Shown piece by piece: positions 8,464 through 15,892 of a stretch of DNA of 64,000 nt. Each line of letters starts with the position of its first letter. Within the stretch, counting starts at the first letter, position 1. The translations under genes were made by a program, and so were the position numbers. Below the pieces are notes generated by a model. The model saw only the letters and a list, made by a program, of their open reading frames with translations, ran no database searches and had not been told where the DNA came from. Origin of the DNA: Nitrosospira sp. (GTDB lineage Bacteria; Pseudomonadota; Gammaproteobacteria; Burkholderiales; Nitrosomonadaceae); assembly GCA_013821425.1 (NCBI GenBank), contig JACDGV010000012.1, forward strand, positions 1 to 64,000, given 5' to 3'.

Positions 8464-9564
8464 TTAGCCATTAGCCCCGAATTTCGCGTTAGATTGTGGT
8501 AATGAGGCCTGGAGCGCCGCCAAAAACAATATGTTTTCTTCGGGTGTTCCCACGGTCACGCGCAAGCAATTTTTGAGCAATGGGTGGGAGCCATCAAGAT
8601 TCTTGATCAATACGCCGCGCTTCTTGAGGCTCTGAAACACCTGGCCGGCTTCATTTACCCGGAACAAAATAAAATTTGCATCTGTCGGAAAAGCATCAAC
8701 ACTTTCCATCGCCGCCAAGCGCTGACTGATCACCGCTCGTTCGCACTTGATCGCCGCAGCCTGCTGTAGCAGGATATCGCGATGCTTTAAGACCTTCTCC
8801 GCGATCAACTGGGTGACAACCCCCACATTATACGGCAAACGCACCTTTTCCAGCTGTATCAGCCATTCCGGCCTTCCCAACAGGAGTCCAAGTCGTAAAC
8901 CTGCCAGTCCCTGCTTGGAAAGCGTTCGCATCAGCAGCAGGTTGGGGTGCTGTGCAAGCCTGTCCATGAAGCTTGCGTCGGCGAAAGCATGGTAGGCCTC
9001 ATCCACTACCACCACGCCAGGTGCGGCTTCAATAATACGTGAGATCGCCTCGTCGTCAAACAGATTGCCGGTAGGGTTGTTAGGATAGGCAATGAAAATC
9101 ACAGCAGGCTGGCGCCGTGCGATAGCTTCAAGCGTTGCATCCAGATTGAGCGAAAAATCCGCGTTTAGCGGCACACCTACGTAATCCATTCCGGCGAAAG
9201 TGGCGATCATGCGAAACATGACGAACGAAGGCTCAACACCCATCAGGGTGGCACCGGGTTTCGCACAGGCCAAGGCGATGATCTGGATAATCTCATCCGA
9301 ACCGTTGCCCAGCATGATTTCCAGTCCGGGGGGTATCGCCAGCGATTCACGCAATGCGGCCTTGAGTGCGGCCCCGCTTGCGTCGGGATAGCGGTTAATC
9401 GGCGCGTCGGCCGCCAGTCGCGCGATTTCATCCCGCACACCGGGTGGCAGAGAATAGGGATTTTCCATGGCATCCAGCTTCACCATGCCGCTTGCCGGCG
9501 GCACGTGATAGGCGGAAAGCGCAAGAATGGCGGGTCGGATGATGTGATCTGGTGATCTGGACAT
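8464..9564 (-). CDS. hisC: histidinol-phosphate aminotransferase
   Basis: A fold-type I PLP aminotransferase of about 366 residues. Visible features are [11 protein letters not shown] near the N-terminus, [31 protein letters not shown] with the PLP-contacting Asp and Tyr, and [19 protein letters not shown] with the Schiff-base Lys. I use the ATG at 9562-9564 ([11 protein letters not shown]). An upstream ATG at 9640-9642 would add 26 residues and overlap hisD by 20 bases; neither has a strong ribosome binding site, so the start is uncertain. The enzyme transfers an amino group from glutamate to imidazole acetol phosphate. Confidence 0.95.
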   Translation of the reverse strand: MSRSPDHIIRPAILALSAYHVPPASGMVKLDAMENPYSLPPGVRDEIARLAADAPINRYPDASGAALKAALRESLAIPPGLEIMLGNGSDEIIQIIALACAKPGATLMGVEPSFVMFRMIATFAGMDYVGVPLNADFSLNLDATLEAIARRQPAVIFIAYPNNPTGNLFDDEAISRIIEAAPGVVVVDEAYHAFADASFMDRLAQHPNLLLMRTLSKQGLAGLRLGLLLGRPEWLIQLEKVRLPYNVGVVTQLIAEKVLKHRDILLQQAAAIKCERAVISQRLAAMESVDAFPTDANFILFRVNEAGQVFQSLKKRGVLIKNLDGSHPLLKNCLRVTVGTPEENILFLAALQASLPQSNAKFGANG

Positions 9565-9622
9565 TCTCGGTATTCGGGTAGGACCTACGATTGCATCAAG
9601 ATTCGCGGGGGCAAAGGCTGCG

Positions 9623-10963
9623 TCAACTTTCGGAAGAGCCATGCGTATCCGCTATTGCAGGCTTGTTCATGAATCGATATTCGGCTGCCATCGCATGCGC
9701 CTGCAAACCCTCTCCGCGAGCCAGGATGGAGGCAATCCTGCCCAGGTTTTCCGAACCCTGTTCCGACACCTGGATAATGCTGCTCCGTTTCTGGAAGTCG
9801 TACACTCCCAATGGTGACGAAAAGCGCGCAGTCCGGGAGGTAGGCAATACGTGGTTCGCGCCTGCGCAATAATCGCCAAGAGCTTCGGAGGTGTGGCGTC
9901 CCAGGAAGATTGCCCCGGCATGCCTTATTTTTTCCGCCCATTTCTCCGGCTGCTCAACCGACAATTCAAGATGTTCCGGGGAGATGCGATTGGCGATGGC
10001 GCAGGCTTCATCCAGGTCGCGTACCTCAATCAGGGCGCCGCGACGTTCGAGCGAGACGCGTATCACCGCTTTGCGGGGCATTGCTTCCAATTGCCGCGCA
10101 AGGCTTGCGGCCACTGCATCAATGAAACGGGCATCGGGAGAAAGCAGGATTGCCTGAGCCATCTCATCGTGCTCGGCTTGCGAAAATAAATCCATGGCGA
10201 TCCAGTCGGGGTCGGTTTTGCCGTCGCAGATCACCAGAATTTCCGAAGGTCCCGCAAGCATGTCGATCCCTACCACCCCGAATACCCGACGCTTGGCTGC
10301 GGCGACATAAGCGTTTCCCGGCCCGACGATCTTGTCCACTTGCGGCACAGCCGCAGTACCATATGCCAGCGCGCCCACGGCCTGGGCACCTCCAATGGTA
10401 AAGACTCGATCAACCCCACAAATTGCCGCAGCTGCAAGTACCAGGTTATTCGTTGTGCCACCGGGAGCGGGAGTAACCATGACAAGTTCGCCTACCCCTG
10501 CGACCTTGGCGGGAATCGCGTTCATCAGCACGGAGGATGGGTACGATGCCTTGCCGCCCGGGACGTACAATCCGACGCGGTCCAGCGGGGTAATTTTTTG
10601 CCCAAGCAGCGTACCGTCGGGATCGACATAACTCCACGATTGCGTCAACTGTTTCGCGTGGTAGGTGTGCACACGCTTCGCAGCCTCTTCCAGGGCATTG
10701 CGCTGATCCAGGGGCAAATCGTGCAGGGCCTGTTGCAGGCGGTCATGCGGCAGTTCAAGCTCCGCTGCGGAGGCGGCTTCCAGGCGATCGAAGCGGCGAG
10801 TGTATTCCAACAAGGCTTCATCGCCGCGTTTTCTGATATCGGCAAGGATACTTGCCACGTCGCCATCCACCTGCCCATCGTGGGCGTCTTCAAAAGCAAG
10901 CAGTTGCGCTAACGCTTCATTGAAGCTCGTATCGGTGGAAGAGAGTCGCCTAATCCGGATCAT
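9623..10963 (-). CDS. hisD: histidinol dehydrogenase
   Basis: A 446-residue zinc enzyme catalysing the last two oxidations from histidinol to histidine with NAD. Motifs include [26 protein letters not shown] (shown only to its key positions: GLYVPGG and SSVLMNA), [25 protein letters not shown] and the zinc/catalytic histidines of SQAEHDE and [10 protein letters not shown] further C-terminal [10 protein letters not shown] block is typical. The ATG at 10961-10963 lacks an obvious ribosome binding site. It is 43 bases downstream of hisG. Confidence 0.97.
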   Translation of the reverse strand: MIRIRRLSSTDTSFNEALAQLLAFEDAHDGQVDGDVASILADIRKRGDEALLEYTRRFDRLEAASAAELELPHDRLQQALHDLPLDQRNALEEAAKRVHTYHAKQLTQSWSYVDPDGTLLGQKITPLDRVGLYVPGGKASYPSSVLMNAIPAKVAGVGELVMVTPAPGGTTNNLVLAAAAICGVDRVFTIGGAQAVGALAYGTAAVPQVDKIVGPGNAYVAAAKRRVFGVVGIDMLAGPSEILVICDGKTDPDWIAMDLFSQAEHDEMAQAILLSPDARFIDAVAASLARQLEAMPRKAVIRVSLERRGALIEVRDLDEACAIANRISPEHLELSVEQPEKWAEKIRHAGAIFLGRHTSEALGDYCAGANHVLPTSRTARFSSPLGVYDFQKRSSIIQVSEQGSENLGRIASILARGEGLQAHAMAAEYRFMNKPAIADTHGSSES

Positions 10964-11006
10964 GAGAAGGAGTTATAGCTATAAATGTGATGGGTGACCG
11001 GCAGGT

Positions 11007-11660
11007 TCACGGCGCCTGTTTCGTAATTGCCGCCGAGAACGCCTCAAGCATAGGCTGTATTGTTTCCCGCTTTAATTTCAATGCTGCCTGATTGATGACC
11101 AACCGGGCGGAAATCGGCATAATCTCTTCCACCGCCTTGAGATGGTTGGCTTTCAATGTGTTGCCGCTCGAAACCAGATCCACGATAGCGTCTGCCAGTC
11201 CCACCAGCGGGGCGAGTTCCATCGAGCCGTAGAGCTTGATGAGATCTACATGCATGCCCTTTTCAGCAAAGTGTTCACGCGCGGTATGGAGATATTTTGT
11301 CGCCACGCGTACCCGGGCTCCTCGCCGGACTGCTGATTCATAGTCGAAATCGTCGCGCACAGCCACCATCATCCGGCAGCAGGCGATGTTCAGGTCGAGC
11401 GGCTGATAAAGCCCTGCACCTCCGTGCTCCAGCAACACGTCCTTCCCGGCTATGCCCAGATCCGCAGCGCCGTATTGCACATACGTCGGCACGTCTGATG
11501 CGCGCACGATTATAAGGCGCACGTTATCGCGATTGGTCGCGAGAATCAGTTTGCGCGACGTTTCAGGATCGTGCAGCGAGACTATGTCTGCCGCGCTCAG
11601 CAGCGGAGCGGTATCGTCAAAAATACGGCCCTTGGAAAGGGCAATCGTGATGCTTGTCAT
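11007..11660 (-). CDS. hisG: ATP phosphoribosyltransferase, short form
   Basis: A 217-residue HisG, the first and feedback-controlled step joining ATP and PRPP. It begins [21 protein letters not shown] and contains the PRPP-binding stretch [18 protein letters not shown]. At this length it is the short form (HisGS), which lacks the C-terminal regulatory domain and in other bacteria works only with the HisRS-like partner HisZ. No hisZ is in this window, so it must lie elsewhere. I use the ATG at 11658-11660; a TTG at 11675 is possible. The usual betaproteobacterial neighbour murA is not here but at 47 kb. Confidence 0.96.
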   Translation of the reverse strand: MTSITIALSKGRIFDDTAPLLSAADIVSLHDPETSRKLILATNRDNVRLIIVRASDVPTYVQYGAADLGIAGKDVLLEHGGAGLYQPLDLNIACCRMMVAVRDDFDYESAVRRGARVRVATKYLHTAREHFAEKGMHVDLIKLYGSMELAPLVGLADAIVDLVSSGNTLKANHLKAVEEIMPISARLVINQAALKLKRETIQPMLEAFSAAITKQAP

Positions 11661-11707
11661 GGATGGTTCGTGCAAAACAGCATTTTACTCTAAAGCAGTG
11701 GCTAAAG

Positions 11708-11721
11708 CAGGGCTTCCTTAG
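11708..11721 (+). repeat. short dispersed repeat, partial copy
   Basis: CAGGGCTTCCTTAG here matches, with one difference, the right part of the 22-base repeat at 47035-47056 and 61896-61917. All three copies are intergenic. It may be a chance match at this length. Confidence 0.3.
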
Positions 11722-11832
11722 GACCTGCTGTCCTTGGGGAGCGGTTGCGTCGGGTGTGGGAGAAAGCGCGGGAGAAAAGGTGTGAAATAAAAAAAATGGC
11801 TGGCTTACCCGGATGGGGTTGGCTGGCTGAAA

Positions 11833-11862
11833 TGCCACTGGCGTAGGAGAAACCCAGTGGCA
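11833..11862. other. perfect 9-bp inverted repeat
   Basis: TGCCACTGG (11833-11841) and CCAGTGGCA (11854-11862) form a perfect nine-base-pair stem around a 12-base loop in the hisG leader region. No T tract follows on either strand, so it does not look like an intrinsic terminator. A regulator site or RNA structure in the his leader is possible. Confidence 0.4.
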
Positions 11863-11984
11863 ACGGATAAGCTTAGGTCGGTTGTGCAGGAAATTCACGA
11901 TTCCCAATCTTTGCCGGCGAGTTGCGGAGTTATGGGTCCGCCGGCATTTTAGGTGTTTCTCACACTACCCTGCCACATGCAAAC

Positions 11985-12003
11985 AATAATGAGAATGATT
12001 GCT
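11985..12003. promoter_or_regulatory. Fur-box-like site
   Basis: AATAATGAGAATGATTGCT matches the classic 19-base Fur consensus (GATAATGATAATCATTATC) at 13 positions by eye. It lies in an A/T-rich stretch about 325 bases upstream of hisG and 155 bases left of the decayed receptor locus. Together with the similar site at 12632-12650 it suggests iron-controlled transcription of genes that are now degraded. Confidence 0.45.
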
Positions 12004-12157
12004 ATTATACATTATAAACCTGCCGACACAAATCTTTTTGACGGTAAAATACCCCTATTTTCTCAAGCAAGAAAAACAATCTGCGGGCGGGTGATGATCT
12101 TGCCAATTACGATTCAGAATGGCATTAACCATCTGGACTGATGCAGGAGTTACGTCG

Positions 12158-12418
12158 TTAATGAAGCCTTGCTGTAATCCCCCCATAACGAGCCAGAAGG
12201 CCGGTTGCATCCATGCCCGTCTTGCTCGCCATATACAAGGCTGCCTGAACGTCGATAGTGTCTGTTGCCGGATGCAGGACTAGAAGATGAAGGTGATGGG
12301 CAATTGCCAACTGAGTAGCAGGGTCGGGTGCGCGGCCCCGTCGGGTGGTAAGCCAAGCCAACGCTGCCAGCAAGAGCTTTACCGAAGGCTTATCGTCCCG
12401 TTCTTTGGAATTTCGCAT
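12158..12418 (-). CDS. hypothetical protein coupled to the TonB-receptor remnant
   Basis: An 86-residue ORF starting at the ATG at 12416-12418, just two bases after the stop codon of the TonB-dependent receptor remnant. It begins MRNSKERDDKPSVKLLL, has an amphipathic helical middle (AALAWLTTRRGR, LAIAHHLHLLVLHP) and no signal peptide. Such close spacing implies that it was translated together with the receptor. I do not recognise the family. It may be an accessory protein of the uptake system left without its partner. The ORF is intact while the receptor is not. Confidence 0.45.
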   Translation of the reverse strand: MRNSKERDDKPSVKLLLAALAWLTTRRGRAPDPATQLAIAHHLHLLVLHPATDTIDVQAALYMASKTGMDATGLLARYGGITARLH

Positions 12419-12420
12419 GG

Positions 12421-12621
12421 TTAGAAGTGATAATTGAGGTTGATGGAAAAATTGCGGCCGGGCCGCGTGTGTCGGGCTCTCCGATTGAATCGCTGTGTGT
12501 ATGTCTCTGACCGGCACGTTCGCCCAGTGCCAGTATTTTGGTCCAGCAGGTTGAAGACTGTGCGGACTTTCCAGCGCGGCCGCTCAGAAGTAGACCTGCT
12601 TCGCCCGGCCAGCGCTATCAA
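12421..12621 (-). pseudogene. TonB-dependent receptor, 3' remnant with frameshifts
   Basis: The last frame ends in RPGRNFSINLNYHF and a stop, the hallmark terminal beta-strand of TonB-dependent outer-membrane receptors, with aromatic Phe last. Upstream, RWKVRTVFNLLDQ fits the penultimate strands. Between them the natural continuation (KYWHWANVPVRD) is in another frame: one missing A in the AAAA run near 12540 and a compensating shift before RNFSINL would restore it. No plug or barrel upstream exists; a Fur-box-like site lies directly before the fragment. This points to a large internal deletion followed by decay. Sequencing error could explain a frameshift but not the missing body. Confidence 0.6.
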
Positions 12622-12631
12622 TAATATTAAT

Positions 12632-12650
12632 GATAATGAGAACTATACTC
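12632..12650. promoter_or_regulatory. Fur-box-like site before the receptor remnant
   Basis: On the minus strand GAGTATAGTTCTCATTATC matches the 19-base Fur consensus at 13 positions, with a perfect CATTATC right half. It lies just upstream (minus-strand sense) of the receptor remnant, as expected for an iron-repressed receptor promoter. Confidence 0.5.
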
Positions 12651-13064
12651 ATTGTCCACAAGATTGAGGAAAAAGAGATCAGGGACTGACGAGAGTGATG
12701 CTTGACAAAAACCGCGAGAATTTCCGGGAGTAACGGGTATCTCAACGGTGGCCAAGGGCGATCATCTCAAACACGGATGTGTTATGACGGCGCGGCTGAA
12801 GAGGCATTGTACGACGAGTGACGCAAACCGGCGATCCGGCTCATATAGCGAATGGCAGGTACACAGACATTACCGCTGTTTCTTCTTTCTTTGGTTCCCG
12901 TCCCGGCACATCCTCTCCGCAATGATGATGGACCCCATCAGCATTTTGTAGTTGCCTGTGCCTGATGACTTGGATAGGTTATGCCGGTCAATTCGATTAT
13001 TATTGAAAAGCAGAGAGATAAAGGAGTAGGAAGACATGGCCGGCCTGACCGACCCGACACAACT
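12651..13064. other. interval without a convincing gene
   Basis: About 410 bases between the receptor remnant and lpd. No domain is visible on either strand. On the plus strand a strong ribosome binding site (AAAGGAGTAGGAAGAC) precedes an ATG at 13036 that opens only 12 codons, ending inside the lpd 3' end. It may be the scar of a lost gene. Confidence 0.4.
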
Positions 13065-14525
13065 TTATATGTGAATCGCCCGCTTATCCACCCCCAGTGC
13101 GGCCTCATGCAGCACTTCCGACAGCGATGGATGGGCGTGAACGATGCGTGCAATATCTTCGCTGCTGGCCGCAAATTCCATTGCCATTACCGCCTCCGCA
13201 ATCAGTTCGGATGCGTAGGGGCCGATTATGTGAATGCCGAGGATGCGGTCGGTATGGGCGTCTGCAAGTACTTTGACGAAACCGCCTGTCTCCCCCAGGG
13301 CACGTGCGCGCCCGTTAGCCATGAAGGGAAACTGTCCCGCTTTGTATTGAACGCCATCTGTTTTTAATTGTTGCTCGGTTTTTCCCACCCATGCTATCTC
13401 GGGCGAGGTATATATCACCCACGGGATCGTGTCGAGATTAACGTGCCCCGGCTGCCCCGCGATCGTTTCGGCTACTGCGACGCCTTCCTCCGACGCCTTA
13501 TGTGCCAACATGGGCCCACGCACTACGTCGCCCACTGCGAATATATTGGACAGATTGGTGCGGCATTCGCTGTCTACTTCGATGTAGCCGCGGTCATCCA
13601 GCTTCAGACCGATATTTTCCGCGCCCAATCCATGGGTATGGGGAGTCCGGCCTACCGCTATGATCAGCTTGTCCACGTCCAGTTTTTGTACATTTCCATC
13701 GGCATCCCCTGCATTCGCATACTCGATCGTGATGCTCTTTTCGCCGGTTTTGATCCCGCTTATCCTGATCCCGGTGTGGATTACCAGACCTGATTCTCTA
13801 GTGAAGATTTTTTTTGCTTCTTTTGCCACCTGTTCGTCGGCAGCCGTGAGAAACCCGGGTAGCGCCTCAAGAATAGAGACCTCCGAGCCGAGCCTCCGCC
13901 ACATACTGCCCATTTCCAGGCCAATCACTCCACCACCAATTACCCCCAGCCGCTTAGGCGCTTCTGTCATCGCCAATGCGCCGGTATTGTCCAGTATTCG
14001 CTCATTGTCCACTTGCGCGAATGGCAACGGGCGCGGTGTCGAGCCCGTGGCGATAATGATATGTTTTGCCTCGATGGTGTCGGTCTTGTCTCCGTTTTTC
14101 ACTTCGATTTGCCATAGATTATGGTTGCCGCTCTCGTCTTTGCTGCCCTTGAGCAAAATTCCATGTCCATGCATCGATGCGACTTTATTTTTTTTGAGCA
14201 GCATGGCCACGCCGCCGGTGAAGCCTGTCACGATCTTGTCCTTGCGGGACATCATCGTCGGAATATCAATTGACAACCCTTCCACCCTGATGCCATGGCT
14301 CGCAAATTTGTGCGCGGCGCGCTCGAAATTCTCGGATGATTCCAGCAGTGCCTTGGACGGGATGCAGCCGACATTGAGGCAGGTCCCGCCCAGGCTGGGT
14401 TTGCCTTGCGGGCTTTTCCACTCGTCTATGCAAACGGTGTTCAGTCCCAATTGGGCGCAGCGGATCGCGGCTACATACCCGCCGGGACCGGCGCCGATTA
14501 CTGCGACATCGAAGGATTGGGGCAT
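13065..14525 (-). CDS. lpdA: dihydrolipoyl dehydrogenase (E3)
   Basis: A 486-residue FAD/NAD-dependent disulfide oxidoreductase that reoxidises lipoyl groups of the 2-oxoglutarate dehydrogenase complex. The FAD-binding motif is VIGAGPGGYVAAIRCAQLG. The redox disulfide is GGTCLNVGCIPSKALL. The NAD-binding motif is GVIGGGVIGLEMG. The second FAD motif is IFAVGDVVRGPMLAHKA, and the C-terminal dimer interface carries the catalytic His and Glu (VHAHPSLSEVLHEAA). It closes the sdh-suc operon, 71 bases after sucB with a small hairpin in between. Confidence 0.96.
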   Translation of the reverse strand: MPQSFDVAVIGAGPGGYVAAIRCAQLGLNTVCIDEWKSPQGKPSLGGTCLNVGCIPSKALLESSENFERAAHKFASHGIRVEGLSIDIPTMMSRKDKIVTGFTGGVAMLLKKNKVASMHGHGILLKGSKDESGNHNLWQIEVKNGDKTDTIEAKHIIIATGSTPRPLPFAQVDNERILDNTGALAMTEAPKRLGVIGGGVIGLEMGSMWRRLGSEVSILEALPGFLTAADEQVAKEAKKIFTRESGLVIHTGIRISGIKTGEKSITIEYANAGDADGNVQKLDVDKLIIAVGRTPHTHGLGAENIGLKLDDRGYIEVDSECRTNLSNIFAVGDVVRGPMLAHKASEEGVAVAETIAGQPGHVNLDTIPWVIYTSPEIAWVGKTEQQLKTDGVQYKAGQFPFMANGRARALGETGGFVKVLADAHTDRILGIHIIGPYASELIAEAVMAMEFAASSEDIARIVHAHPSLSEVLHEAALGVDKRAIHI

Positions 14526-14558
14526 ATTGGCATTTCAAGAAAAAAGGCAAAAATGAGG

Positions 14559-14573
14559 CAGCGAAAATCGCTG
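14559..14573 (-). terminator. small hairpin between sucB and lpd
   Basis: CAGCGA-TTT-TCGCTG (minus sense) is a perfect six-base-pair stem with a three-base loop. T-rich sequence begins five bases later and continues to lpd. It is a weak candidate for partial termination or for mRNA end protection between sucB and lpd. Confidence 0.3.
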
Positions 14574-14596
14574 GCGAAAGATTTACAGTTTTAGGT

Positions 14597-15877
14597 TCAG
14601 CCGTCCAGCAGGGGGCTCATGGGATATTCCAGGGCCTCTTTCATTGCCACCAGCGAAAGTACCGCTTCGCGCCCATCTATAATGCGATGATCGTAAGACA
14701 GGGCAAGGTAACACATCGGCCGGATTACCACCTGGCCATTCTCAGCCACCGGTCGTTCCCTGGTGGCATGAATGCCAAGAATTGCGCTCTGTGGCGGATT
14801 GATGATGGGGGTCGAGAGCATGGATCCAAATACCCCGCCATTGGTTATTGAGAAGGTGCCGCCGGTCAATTCTTCAATGGTCAGTTTGCCCTCTTGGGCG
14901 CGTTTGCCGAACTCCGCAATTTGGCGTTCAATCTCGGCCTGAGACAACGAGTCCGCATCGCGAATGATAGGGACGACCAGTCCGCGCGGGCTGCTTACTG
15001 CGATGCCGATATCATAGTAGCCGTGATAGACAATGTCATTTCCATCCACGGACGCGTTCACGATTGGAAATCTTTTCAGTGCCGCTACCGCCGCCTTGAC
15101 AAAAAAAGACGTGAGCCCGAGTTTGATACCATGTTCCTTTTCGAACTTCTCCTTGTAGCGGGCGCGCAAATCCATTATTGCCTGCATGTTGACTTCGTTG
15201 AACGTAGTGAGTATCGCCGCGGTGGCTTGCGACTGTACCAGCCGTTCAGCGATCCTTGCCCGCAGGCGCGACATGGGCACCCGTTGTTCGTGCCGACCGC
15301 CCGCAGGTGCGGAAGCCGATGGGGCTGTGGAAGCTGGCTGAGCCGCTAAAGATGGAGAAGGCGTGGGAGAAGCAGAGGTTGCCACGGAGGATGCGGGTTT
15401 TTTTTCCACATGCTCCGCCACATCCTGCTTGGTGATTCGGCCGCTTCGCCCGCTGCCCTTGATCGAGCTAATTTCTTCTGCTTCGAGCTTTGCCTGCGCC
15501 GCCTTGGCACGGGCAGCTGGCATCATTGCCGGGGCCGCCCCAGCCGTTGAGGAGGGTGCGGCAAGGGAATCCGCGTCCGATGGAGCCGGGATTGCCGCTG
15601 CCGTATCGGCGTCAATCTTCGCAGTCTCTGCTGCGGCGGCCTCCGTATCAATGGTGGCGATAATTTCACCGCCGCTAACTGTCGCTCCATCCCCTTTGAT
15701 GATTTTAGCCAGTACACCCGTGGCTGGTGCGGGCAACTCCAGCACGACTTTATCGGTCTCGACATCGATCAGGTTTTCGTCACGGTCGACGTGCTCGCCC
15801 TCCTTTTTACGCCAGGAAAGCAGTGTGGCTTCCGCTACCGATTCGGATAACACAGGAACTTTGACTTCAACGAGCAT
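14597..15877 (-). CDS. sucB: dihydrolipoyllysine succinyltransferase (E2 of 2-oxoglutarate dehydrogenase)
   Basis: A 426-residue E2. A single N-terminal lipoyl domain has the lipoylated Lys in [13 protein letters not shown]. An Ala/Pro/Thr-rich linker follows, then a peripheral-subunit-binding domain near residues 120-155 ([28 protein letters not shown]), a second flexible linker, and the catalytic domain with the active-site [13 protein letters not shown]. One lipoyl domain and the sequence around the active site match succinyl- rather than acetyltransferases. It lies 15 bases downstream of sucA. Confidence 0.96.
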   Translation of the reverse strand: MLVEVKVPVLSESVAEATLLSWRKKEGEHVDRDENLIDVETDKVVLELPAPATGVLAKIIKGDGATVSGGEIIATIDTEAAAAETAKIDADTAAAIPAPSDADSLAAPSSTAGAAPAMMPAARAKAAQAKLEAEEISSIKGSGRSGRITKQDVAEHVEKKPASSVATSASPTPSPSLAAQPASTAPSASAPAGGRHEQRVPMSRLRARIAERLVQSQATAAILTTFNEVNMQAIMDLRARYKEKFEKEHGIKLGLTSFFVKAAVAALKRFPIVNASVDGNDIVYHGYYDIGIAVSSPRGLVVPIIRDADSLSQAEIERQIAEFGKRAQEGKLTIEELTGGTFSITNGGVFGSMLSTPIINPPQSAILGIHATRERPVAENGQVVIRPMCYLALSYDHRIIDGREAVLSLVAMKEALEYPMSPLLDG

Positions 15878-15892
15878 AATTCTTCCTTTCGT

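Larger units (their letters stand above)
11661..12157. other. non-coding interval upstream of hisG
   Basis: About 500 bases without a convincing gene. It holds a 14-base copy of a dispersed repeat at 11708-11721, a hairpin at 11833-11862 and a Fur-box-like site at 11985-12003. A/T-rich sequence around 12000-12060 could carry the his promoter or belong to a deleted iron-uptake gene. The ORFs in it show no domain and poor codon use. Confidence 0.5.
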
